Assembly: GCA_934168355.1 (NCBI GenBank) | Contig: CAKPNI010000025.1 | Coordinates: 1 to 18,554 of the forward strand | From: an uncultured Clostridia bacterium | GTDB taxonomy: Bacteria; Bacillota; Clostridia; TANB77; CAG-508 | Length of the DNA: 18,554 nt | Direction of reading: 5' to 3' | In this document: piece after piece, positions 7,910-15,070 of the stretch | Numbering within the stretch: the first letter of the stretch is position 1 | How the letters are laid out: each line of letters begins with the position of its first letter | Notes under the pieces: generated by a model | The model's input: the letters and a program-made list of their open reading frames with translations, nothing else | Databases searched by the model: none | Told to the model about the DNA's origin: nothing | Program-made: the position numbers and the translations under genes

Positions 7910-7938
7910 TTGATATCCACTCATTTTAGTGTTACAAT
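7910..7938 (+). promoter_or_regulatory. SigmaA promoter of rqcH
   Basis: TTGATA (7910-7915) and TACAAT (7933-7938) with a 17-base spacer, ending 32 bases before the ATG at 7971. A clear AGGAGG ribosome site follows. Confidence 0.6.
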
Positions 7939-7970
7939 GCTTTAAACATAACTGTTAGGAGGATTTTCAA

Positions 7971-9731
7971 ATGGCATTTGATGGAATTGTTACAAAATCA
8001 ATTGTAAAAGAATTAAAAAATATTATTGGATATAAAATAGATAAAGTTTATGAACCAGACAAAAATACGGTGACACTTGGATTATATGGAAAAAGTTTAA
8101 ATCTTATGCTACTTATGTGTATATCTTCTACAAATTACAGATTACACTTAACAACTCAAAAACAAAAAAATCCATCTACGGCACCTAATTTTTGTATGCT
8201 TCTTAGAAAATATTTAATTGGGTTAAAAATAAAAAATATTTATACTGTTGACTTGGAAAGAATTGTTTTTATAGATTTGGAAAATAATGAAAATCCTAAT
8301 AAACCAATTTGTAGGAAACTAATTATAGAATTAATGGGAAAACATAGTAATATAATTTTGACAGATAGCAATAATATAATTATAGACAGCCTAAGACATA
8401 CATCAACTTTGGAAAATTCTAACAGAGATATTTACCCTACTGCAAGATATAGTTTTCCAGAATCTAACAAATGTAGTTTTCTTGAACTAAAAGATTTTGA
8501 TGATTTTTATTGTAAACTTGAACCTAAACTTATAGAATATATTGCTGAAAATTCTTTAAATATAGAAAATCTTGATATATCTAATTTTAGAATTGATAAA
8601 TTGATTTCAAATACATTTAATGGGATTAGTTTATCTTTTGTTCAAAATGTTTTACAAAATTTGAACATAAAGGATATTTCAAAAGATAATTTAAATTTAA
8701 TTTTTAGTAAAATAAATGAAATATTATCTACATCTTCTTTAGACATATTTAAAGCTGAAAATGAGAAAGATTATTTTTTATATACAACAAATACCGTATA
8801 CGAAAATCAATTTAATTTAAATTATAAAATCGACGATTTTTACTTTGAAAAAGAATCTTCCGAATTATTTAAAAGTTATAGAAACAGTATTTTACATTTA
8901 ATTTTGGCTACAATGAAAAAATATGAAAAACGTTTAGAAAATATAGATAATAAGCTTTCGGAATGTTCTAATATGGATAAATTTAGGTTATATGGTGAAC
9001 TTATAACATCTAATCTTTATCAAATTCCAAATAGAAATCTTGATAGCATAGATATTGAAAACTATTATGATAACAACAGTATAATTACTATACCTTTAGA
9101 TAAAAAATATTTACCTTCATATAATGCAAAAAGGTATTTCAAAAAATATAATAAATTGAAAAATGCTCTTACAATTGTAAATGTTCAAAAAGAAGAAACA
9201 ATTAGAGATATTGATTATATTGAGAGTGTTATTTACGAACTTGATAATGGTAAAACAATTGAAGATATTGAGGCAATTTATGATGAAATATCAGAAAATA
9301 GCTTGTTTTCTGATAAACTAAAAACTAAATCTAAAAAAACATCTGCCAAAAATAAAAAAGCTAAACCTATGACTAAAAATAAGTTAACTTCTTTTACCCC
9401 TCTAAAATATATAATTGATGGCTATACTGTTTTAGTAGGTAGAAATAATAAGGAAAATGATTATTTAACCTGTAAATTTGCAAATAAAAATGACATTTGG
9501 TTTCACACAAAGGATATCCATGGTAGTCATGTAATTTTAAAAGCCAATCCAAATGAAACTATTCCTGACGATATTTTGTTTGAAGTTGCAAAACTTGCTG
9601 CACAACATAGCAAAGCTAAAAATTCTTCCCATGTTCCCGTGGATTTTTGCAAAGTTTCTTTTGTTAAGAAACCCAGTGGTAGTAAACCGGGGTATGTTAT
9701 TTATAGTAATAATAAGACTTTGTATGTGTAA
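7971..9731 (+). CDS. rqcH: RqcH / NFACT-family ribosome quality-control factor
   Basis: RqcH binds 50S subunits carrying stalled peptidyl-tRNA and drives addition of C-terminal alanine tails that mark the nascent chain for proteolysis. The 586-residue protein starts MAFDGIVTKSIVKEL, the family signature. The NFACT-N region covers about 1-200, helix-hairpin and coiled-coil regions about 200-440, and NFACT-R about 465-575 (TVLVGRNNKENDYLT, NDIWFHTKDIHGSHVIL, SHVPVDFCKV). The DR pair needed for alanine tailing in Bacillus appears here as E96-R97, a conservative change if I align it correctly. It was long annotated as a fibronectin-binding protein (FbpA). The start is set by TAGGAGG seven bases upstream. 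It stands alone, convergent with corA, with a strong hairpin between them. No in-frame CGG occurs. Confidence 0.95.
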   Translation: MAFDGIVTKSIVKELKNIIGYKIDKVYEPDKNTVTLGLYGKSLNLMLLMCISSTNYRLHLTTQKQKNPSTAPNFCMLLRKYLIGLKIKNIYTVDLERIVFIDLENNENPNKPICRKLIIELMGKHSNIILTDSNNIIIDSLRHTSTLENSNRDIYPTARYSFPESNKCSFLELKDFDDFYCKLEPKLIEYIAENSLNIENLDISNFRIDKLISNTFNGISLSFVQNVLQNLNIKDISKDNLNLIFSKINEILSTSSLDIFKAENEKDYFLYTTNTVYENQFNLNYKIDDFYFEKESSELFKSYRNSILHLILATMKKYEKRLENIDNKLSECSNMDKFRLYGELITSNLYQIPNRNLDSIDIENYYDNNSIITIPLDKKYLPSYNAKRYFKKYNKLKNALTIVNVQKEETIRDIDYIESVIYELDNGKTIEDIEAIYDEISENSLFSDKLKTKSKKTSAKNKKAKPMTKNKLTSFTPLKYIIDGYTVLVGRNNKENDYLTCKFANKNDIWFHTKDIHGSHVILKANPNETIPDDILFEVAKLAAQHSKAKNSSHVPVDFCKVSFVKKPSGSKPGYVIYSNNKTLYV

Positions 9732-9733
9732 GT

Positions 9734-9786
9734 TTTTGAAATGGGGACGGTTCTTTTAAAAAAAAGGAACCGTCCCCGTTTCAAAA
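9734..9786. repeat. GGGACGGTTC palindromic repeat acting as bidirectional terminator
   Basis: TTTTGAAA (9734-9741) with TTTCAAAA (9779-9786), and GGGGACGGTTC (9743-9753) with GAACCGTCCCC (9767-9777), form a nearly perfect long hairpin. It fills the whole gap between convergent rqcH and corA. Its GC-rich arms stand out from the AT-rich surroundings. The same arm sequence recurs at 6832-6878. Confidence 0.85.
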
Positions 9787-9787
9787 T

Positions 9788-10747
9788 TTAATTAAACATA
9801 TCTTTTTTCTTAAGCCACCATGTTACTACTAATGTTGTTATTAATGCTACCATTATCATTATTGCAAATCCATAAGGACTGTGTTCAAATGGTAATGATA
9901 CATTCATTCCCCAGAAACTTGATATCATTGTAGGTACTGCTAGTACTATTGTTATTGATGTTAATGTTTTCATAACTCCATTTAGATTATTCGAAATTAT
10001 TGAACCATATGCTTCCATTGAACCATTTAAAATGTCGCTATATATTTTTGCCATTTCTATTGCTTGCCTATTTTCTGTGATTGCATCTTCTAGTATGTCT
10101 TCATCATCTTCGTATAATTTTATTATTCTTCCTCTCATTGTTTTTTCCATGACTACTTCATTTGATTTTAATGATGTCATGAAATATATTAGTCCTTTTT
10201 CTAGGTTTAACATTTTTAATAATTCTTTATTTCTCATTGAGTTTTTTAATATATATTCTGCTATTTCTGTTTCTTTGTTTATTTGCTTTAGGTATGTTAA
10301 GTATAGTGATGAGTTTAAGTATAGAATCTGAAATAAAAATCTTGATTTTTTATATGTTACAAAGTTTTTTATTTTCATTTTTTCAAATGATTCTATTACT
10401 TTATTTTTTCTTAATGATACTGTTATAAAATAGTCATCTCTTACAAATATCATTCCTAATGGCATTGTTGTGTATATGTCGTTTTCGTCATGTTCTTTAT
10501 CTTTTTCTATTATTGGTACATCTACTACAAATAGTGTTGTACTGTCATCTTCTTCTGTATCTATTCTTGCTTTTTCTTCGAAATCTAGTGCATCTCTTAT
10601 AAATCCTTCTTGGATGTCTATACTTTCACATACTTTTTTTATTTCTGCTTCTGAGGGGTTTGTCAGGTTTATCCAACTTCCTTTTTTAAATTCTTTTATT
10701 TCTTCAAATTTGTTTGTTTCTATGTCTGTACAATATATTTTTAACAT
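9788..10747 (-). CDS. corA: CorA-family magnesium/divalent cation transporter
   Basis: A pentameric inner-membrane channel for Mg2+ or related cations. The C-terminal signature WGMNVSLP lies between two membrane helices (about 260-281 and 293-312), and a positive tail (WLKKKDMF) ends the protein. The N-terminal 250 residues form the usual cytoplasmic alpha/beta and long-helix domain, with DALDFEEKARID and MPLGMIFVRDDYFITV typical of the family. I chose ATG 10747 (319 residues) because GGGGTGA lies about five bases upstream. A GTG nine bases earlier (10756) overlaps that ribosome site. Length is normal. It is convergent with rqcH and follows the small-gene terminator at about 10890-10922. Specificity (Mg, Co or Ni) is not decided by the sequence. 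Confidence 0.95.
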   Translation of the reverse strand: MLKIYCTDIETNKFEEIKEFKKGSWINLTNPSEAEIKKVCESIDIQEGFIRDALDFEEKARIDTEEDDSTTLFVVDVPIIEKDKEHDENDIYTTMPLGMIFVRDDYFITVSLRKNKVIESFEKMKIKNFVTYKKSRFLFQILYLNSSLYLTYLKQINKETEIAEYILKNSMRNKELLKMLNLEKGLIYFMTSLKSNEVVMEKTMRGRIIKLYEDDEDILEDAITENRQAIEMAKIYSDILNGSMEAYGSIISNNLNGVMKTLTSITIVLAVPTMISSFWGMNVSLPFEHSPYGFAIMIMVALITTLVVTWWLKKKDMFN

Positions 10748-10887
10748 CCAAATCACCCCATTCTTTTATTTTAACATATATATTTTAAACTATTTGTCGT
10801 TTTTTGTCAATAAATTCTCGGCTTTTGAAATTTTTCTAGTATGTCATCAATTCATTGCGTGCCAGTTTTTTCATGCTTTATTTATAA

Positions 10888-10921
10888 AAAAAATCCAACT
10901 AAATTAATAGCCGGATTTTTT
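10888..10921. terminator. Hairpin between the small frameshifted gene and corA
   Basis: AAAAAAATCC and GGATTTTTTT pair across a loop of about 15 bases, just after the stop of the small gene on the minus strand. The GC part is only three pairs, but the A and T tracts give it a terminator look in both directions. Confidence 0.55.
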
Positions 10922-10924
10922 TAT

Positions 10925-11172
10925 TTATTCATCTACAAATCTAAATGTAATAACCTTATTTCCTGATATCTTTTCTTTTTCACTTGAAGCAATTTGTTTT
11001 ACTTCAAGATACTTTTTTATATTTCAACTATTACATCTACTCCTTCAAAGTAGATTTTATTATATTCTTTTTCTTTAAGCTCATTTGGTACTTCCTCTGT
11101 CTTACCTTGATAAAGAATATTGTCATTTTGTTTTATTGTTATATTTAACAATCTTAATTCTTTTATCTTCAC
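10925..11172 (-). pseudogene. Small hypothetical gene with a one-base frameshift
   Basis: From GTG 11172, behind AAGGAAATG, the frame runs 51 codons to TAA at 11019-11017. The -1 frame then continues as KKYLEVKQIASSEKEKISG and on to TAA at 10925. Adding one base near the A-run at about 11012-11020 would give one 82-residue protein with evenly distributed charge on both sides of the break. I recognise no family. It begins 21 bases after the preceding gene and is probably the last member of that unit. The break is next to a run of six A, so a real mutation, a sequencing error, or two short unrelated frames are all possible. It does not involve CGG, unlike the M14 gene, and the missing base is of opposite sign. 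Confidence 0.5.
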
Positions 11173-11193
11173 TTTTTCTCATTTCCTTATTTT

Positions 11194-12369
11194 TTACGCA
11201 TATTGTTGTTGTTTATCATCTTTTGCTCTATCTTTTTTTGCATTTTCCATAGCTTTTTGTTCTTTTTCAAGATATTTGCTTGCTACTTTATAAACTACTT
11301 TTTCTGACTTACTTAGATCTTTTACATTAATTTGATTTTGTTCATCTCTTAAATTTTCTATCATATCATGTAATACATCCCAACCTCTATTTACATAAGC
11401 ATATTCTTCATCTCCTTTAAGTTGACTTACAACTTCTTCTTTTGAATACTCTTCTAATATATCAGGATTTTTACTTATAAAACCTATGTAATTAAGTACT
11501 TCTTCTGGATCAAGTTTTATTTCAAAATCTTCAGTTTTTTGCTTATAAGTTACATATTCTCTTTTTATATCTAGACCTTTTTGTGCAAAAATTGTTTTAT
11601 TGTTTCTTCTTTGTTCTTGACTTTTATTTTCTTTATTTTCTATATCTTTATTTTCTACATCTTTATTTTCTAATTCTTTTATCATCAAGTTTACTCTTTT
11701 ACCTTTTGTGGCATTTTTAATGTCTTTTTTCATCATCTTAACAAATGCTTTTTCACTTTCAACACTTTTAGGTAATTCTATATCTCTTTCTCCATTTTGA
11801 ACTCTTGCTACATATTCTTTAATGTAATTAAAAGTTGATTTATCATAAACCCTTTTTAACAGGTCTTTTTGTGTTTTATACATTTTTGCAATTTCAACAT
11901 TGTTTTTGTCAATTTTATAATCGCGTTTTATGGCTCTTTCACATCTTTTTAAGTCTTTTGTTGTTAGTTTTATCTCTTTATTATATTTTTTGCAAACTGG
12001 CTCTAAATCTTTTAATGTTTTTTTAGCTATTTTTGCTCTTGTTTTGCATCTTTTAGCTTTTTCTCTTAATCTATTATATTCTTTAGCAACCTTTCCCAAT
12101 CTTCCTATTAACGGAATTCTTGCAACTAAAGTTCTCACTGGATATTTTTCTCTTAATTTTTTCATCTCTTCTTTGGCATTTTCATATCTTTTTTCATAAT
12201 ATTTTTTATTTCTTTCCTGTCTATTATATTGCTTTTCTACTTTATCAGTACGTTCTATTTTGTTTGCTAAAACTTTTTCAACTTCGTGATACATTTCAAA
12301 ATTTTCGTTTTTCATGTTTGCTTCTTTGTATTCACTTTTTATTTCATATAAACTTTTTCTAAATAACAT
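11194..12369 (-). CDS. Basic, coiled-coil hypothetical protein
   Basis: I do not recognise this 391-residue protein. It has no signal peptide or membrane segment. Residues about 15-165 are a long, strongly basic helical region with coiled-coil spacing (EKYPVRTLVARIPLIGRL interrupts it near 74-91, the one hydrophobic patch). About 240-255 holds a short repeated KDVENKDIENKENK stretch, and 260-390 is a mixed-charge region with a possible small globular part (EEVLNYIGFISKNPDILEEY). Start ATG 12369 follows GGGAGCG; a later Met (MKNENFEM) lacks a ribosome site. It starts 36 bases after the acidic gene upstream, almost certainly in one transcript. Opposite charge of the two proteins suggests they may bind each other; that is inference only. 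Confidence 0.85.
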   Translation of the reverse strand: MLFRKSLYEIKSEYKEANMKNENFEMYHEVEKVLANKIERTDKVEKQYNRQERNKKYYEKRYENAKEEMKKLREKYPVRTLVARIPLIGRLGKVAKEYNRLREKAKRCKTRAKIAKKTLKDLEPVCKKYNKEIKLTTKDLKRCERAIKRDYKIDKNNVEIAKMYKTQKDLLKRVYDKSTFNYIKEYVARVQNGERDIELPKSVESEKAFVKMMKKDIKNATKGKRVNLMIKELENKDVENKDIENKENKSQEQRRNNKTIFAQKGLDIKREYVTYKQKTEDFEIKLDPEEVLNYIGFISKNPDILEEYSKEEVVSQLKGDEEYAYVNRGWDVLHDMIENLRDEQNQINVKDLSKSEKVVYKVASKYLEKEQKAMENAKKDRAKDDKQQQYA

Positions 12370-12405
12370 AAATACCGCTCCCTTCTATCATTTAAACTTT
12401 AAGTT

Positions 12406-14082
12406 CTATTGTTCTGGTTCTTCATCGCCTTTTTCTTTATCCTTTTTGTCATGATTTTCTTCTTTTGATTTTAATTCTTTTTCATCTACTTTTTGGCTTT
12501 CTCTATATGCTTTTGATTTATCTTTAAAATTTAAAACTTTTTTATTAGTATATTTTCCTTTGTATTCTTCATCACCTTCATCTAGAATTTTTTTCAACTC
12601 ATTTTCTTCTTCTTTACTTACCTCTAAATCCATAGGGATGATTTTATCTGCTAATTTATCTAATAAATTATAAATTCCTTTAAAAGCTCTACTTTGTTTT
12701 ACCTTTTTTCCGCCTTTTACTAATGCTTTTCCAACTACTTTCATTCCATCATAAACTGTGCTAAAGAAATTTTTTACCCTCATTCCCTTTTTTGGAGATA
12801 ATGTTATTTGTTTTGAAGCTTCTTCTTGACTTTCTTCGTTCTCCTCATGTTCTTCGTTTTCATCATGGATATCTTCTTCTTTTAGAATTTTTCCATCTAT
12901 GATTACTTTTTCTTTATCTAAATCTGGTTGATTATCTTGCTGTGTTTTCTCGTCAATAACCTCTCCTTCAACCTTTTCTACCTCTTCTTGTTCTTTCTCT
13001 TTTTCCTTAATTTCGTAATATTCAATTTCCTCATCACATAATTTATATAATTGATTCATTTTTTCTACGCATGTCGCAATTAATAGACTATTTTTTCTTT
13101 TATATTCATCATTATATATTTCTTTTATTTTCTCAAAGTCGTCATCAACAAACATTTTTAAAGTTTGTATTTTTTTCTTTCTATGAGTTAATTCTGTCAC
13201 CTTTTCTAAAATTTCTTTATCTTTTTGAGTTGTATCTTCTTTGAAATTAGATATTTCTTCTTGATTTGCATTTTCTTTTACCTTTTGGTATGCTTCTCTA
13301 AATATTTTCGCAACACTTCTATATTTTATAATAACATCGTCAATTTCTCTAATGCCTAAATCCATTTCTCTTATTAGATTTTCTTTAGCTATTTTATTTA
13401 ATTCTTCTTTTTCTACTTCCTCTTTTTCTAATTCTGTTTCGTTTTCTTCTTGTTCTGGCTCATTTTCTTGTGATTCTTCGTTTTCTAGCTCTTGTTCTAT
13501 TTTTTCTTGACTTTCTTTAGCTTCATTTTCTATTTCACTTTCTTGTTCATCTTCATTTTTTGGTTCAATCTCTTCTTCTACTTTTGTTTCTAATGGCTCT
13601 TGAACCTCTGTTGATGCTACTTTTGGAGTAGAATGTTTTTTGCTTCTTTCATCCATTGTTTTTAATAAATTATCGATATCAATATCTTTTCTTTCATTTT
13701 TTTGCATATCTTTTATAAGATTTTCAACTTCATTTATTTTAGTTTCAAGCTCTTTTTTTCTTGGTTCAAGCATATCATTTACCATTTTATCAACATTAGG
13801 ATTTCCCCTATATATGTTTTTCAAATTTTTTGTTTCATCTTTTAACCTTTCTTTTTCACTTAATAAAACATGCTTTCTTTTTTCAAGCTTCTTTTGGTTT
13901 ATTTCTATTTGAATTTTTTCCAAGTCTTTTTTATATTGCGTTACCTCTTTTGGTTCTATCAATATTCCGTTTTCTGTTTGGTATTGACCTTTAAAGCTTT
14001 CAATTTCCTTTTTTATTTGTTCCTCATCTTTTTGTAAGCTATTTAGAGCTGTTTCGATATCTTTTATATTTTTATCCTCCAT
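12406..14082 (-). CDS. Acidic, Glu-rich coiled-coil hypothetical protein
   Basis: An unrecognised 558-residue protein, first gene of a three-gene unit. Residues 1-150 are a heptad-like coiled coil; about 155-235 is low-complexity Glu-rich (runs such as EPEQEENETELEKEE); about 235-350 is helical with fewer charges (EMDLGIREIDDVIIKYRSVA); about 350-440 is a second acidic low-complexity stretch. A distinct basic, partly hydrophobic segment at about 445-505 (MRVKNFFSTVYDGMKVVGKA, then LLDKLADKIIPMDL) could be an amphipathic membrane- or nucleic-acid-binding helix. The tail is Lys/Glu-rich. There is no signal peptide or membrane helix. AAAGGAG precedes ATG 14082 and a perfect-spacing promoter lies upstream. 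The composition resembles scaffold or cytoskeletal proteins, but no function can be assigned. Confidence 0.85.
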   Translation of the reverse strand: MEDKNIKDIETALNSLQKDEEQIKKEIESFKGQYQTENGILIEPKEVTQYKKDLEKIQIEINQKKLEKRKHVLLSEKERLKDETKNLKNIYRGNPNVDKMVNDMLEPRKKELETKINEVENLIKDMQKNERKDIDIDNLLKTMDERSKKHSTPKVASTEVQEPLETKVEEEIEPKNEDEQESEIENEAKESQEKIEQELENEESQENEPEQEENETELEKEEVEKEELNKIAKENLIREMDLGIREIDDVIIKYRSVAKIFREAYQKVKENANQEEISNFKEDTTQKDKEILEKVTELTHRKKKIQTLKMFVDDDFEKIKEIYNDEYKRKNSLLIATCVEKMNQLYKLCDEEIEYYEIKEKEKEQEEVEKVEGEVIDEKTQQDNQPDLDKEKVIIDGKILKEEDIHDENEEHEENEESQEEASKQITLSPKKGMRVKNFFSTVYDGMKVVGKALVKGGKKVKQSRAFKGIYNLLDKLADKIIPMDLEVSKEEENELKKILDEGDEEYKGKYTNKKVLNFKDKSKAYRESQKVDEKELKSKEENHDKKDKEKGDEEPEQ

Positions 14083-14122
14083 ATTTTTTCTCCTTTCACT
14101 CTCAAAATTTTCCTACCTTTTT

Positions 14123-14151
14123 ATTATAACACAGAATCTCTTTAATTTCAA
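14123..14151 (-). promoter_or_regulatory. SigmaA promoter of the coiled-coil gene unit
   Basis: TTGAAA (14151-14146) and TATAAT (14128-14123) with a 17-base spacer on the minus strand, about 40 bases upstream of ATG 14082. It is among the best promoter matches in the window. Confidence 0.7.
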
Positions 14152-14241
14152 CGTTTTCGACAATTTTTACATTTTTTGTAAATTTTTGTTTTGAGTTCTT
14201 TTTCGATTGTTGGTAATTTTTGAAAGATTTTTGTTGGAATA

Positions 14242-14270
14242 TTGATTTTTTTGTTGATAATTGGTATAAT
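14242..14270 (+). promoter_or_regulatory. SigmaA promoter of the foreign-looking membrane protein gene
   Basis: TTGATT (14242-14247) and TATAAT (14265-14270), 17 bases apart, 32 bases before ATG 14303. Two Shine-Dalgarno-like GGAGGTA blocks follow at 14271 and 14291; the second decides the start. Confidence 0.65.
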
Positions 14271-14302
14271 GGAGGTAATAAAAATTTAAAGGAGGTAGTA
14301 CT

Positions 14303-15010
14303 ATGAACACTACTATAAATAAGGTTCGGAACCTTGTAATTGTTGGAATGTTAATTGTTATTGTTCTTCAGGTTTGTGCCGTTTTTTCAGCACTGGTAAA
14401 ATATACCCCATCTAATGTAGTCTTCTATTGTATTATGGTATATTTTACTATGCGGAACCTCTTTTCAGAGAGACCACATCACATCTGTGCTTTTCTGTGG
14501 TCCTTACTGACTGCATATTTGCTTGGATGGTTCTGGGGTGCCTTAACGGTTATTCTGTACTGGGTGTTGTATTTTCTGAAAGTTAGAGCAACACATACAT
14601 CCGGTCAGCCACAGCGCAATGCAACTCAGCACACCAGAGCTACAGTAGTTCAAACTACTGGTACAATTAAACGCTTTGGACGAATTCCATTTGTGAGACT
14701 TCCCATTCCTTGGTTGAAGTACACTTTGGATCTTGATCAGGGTGTCCTGACTCGAGATAACTTCTTTCCGGATAAACCTGATAGAGATGACTCTAGACAT
14801 GACTTCTTAGGAAAAGATGATGATCTTCTTCTTAAGCAAGTTTTTGACTGGAGCTTCTCTACCAAACTCTGGCGTAGAGTTGCCGGCACTTCTTGCTTCG
14901 AATTCCAGTCCAAAAAGATTGGAAGAACCGGGGATAAGAAGAACCATTGGCATTGCCTGCCAAACGGAATGGTCGAATCCTTGAGACATAAACTCATCGA
15001 AGTTAACTAA
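14303..15010 (+). CDS. Hypothetical membrane protein of atypical composition, probably acquired
   Basis: An unrecognised 235-residue protein. The N-terminal 95 residues hold three or four membrane segments (about 11-33, 38-50, 61-95); the rest is soluble and polar, with TIKRFGRIPFVRLPIPWLKY at 119-138 and a run of charged residues after it, probably cytoplasmic. The start has an excellent GGAGGTA site. Codon use is unlike every neighbour: far more C- and G-ending codons, CGC, CGA and CGT arginines, and two in-frame CGG codons (14327-14329 and 14453-14455), both followed by AAC CTY. It has its own promoter and terminator, so it forms a self-contained cassette between unrelated genes. I see no transposase, direct repeats or integration site. 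Function unknown. Confidence 0.85.
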   Translation: MNTTINKVRNLVIVGMLIVIVLQVCAVFSALVKYTPSNVVFYCIMVYFTMRNLFSERPHHICAFLWSLLTAYLLGWFWGALTVILYWVLYFLKVRATHTSGQPQRNATQHTRATVVQTTGTIKRFGRIPFVRLPIPWLKYTLDLDQGVLTRDNFFPDKPDRDDSRHDFLGKDDDLLLKQVFDWSFSTKLWRRVAGTSCFEFQSKKIGRTGDKKNHWHCLPNGMVESLRHKLIEVN

Positions 15011-15036
15011 TTCTAAGTAACCCGTAAACCTATTTT

Positions 15037-15070
15037 AGCCACCGTGAAACTTCACAGTGGCTTTTCTTTT
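15037..15070. terminator. Bidirectional terminator between the acquired gene and uvrC
   Basis: AGCCAC-C-GTGAA and TTCAC-A-GTGGCT pair with one mismatch around a tiny loop and are followed by TTTTCTTTT on the plus strand. It ends the membrane protein transcript and lies just past the uvrC stop codon on the other strand. Confidence 0.85.

Noticed and set aside
14543..14997. Minus-strand open frames (85, 86 and 60 residues) inside the acquired gene
   Set aside because: They lie opposite a gene with a strong ribosome site, promoter and terminator, lack ribosome sites of their own, and arise from its higher GC.
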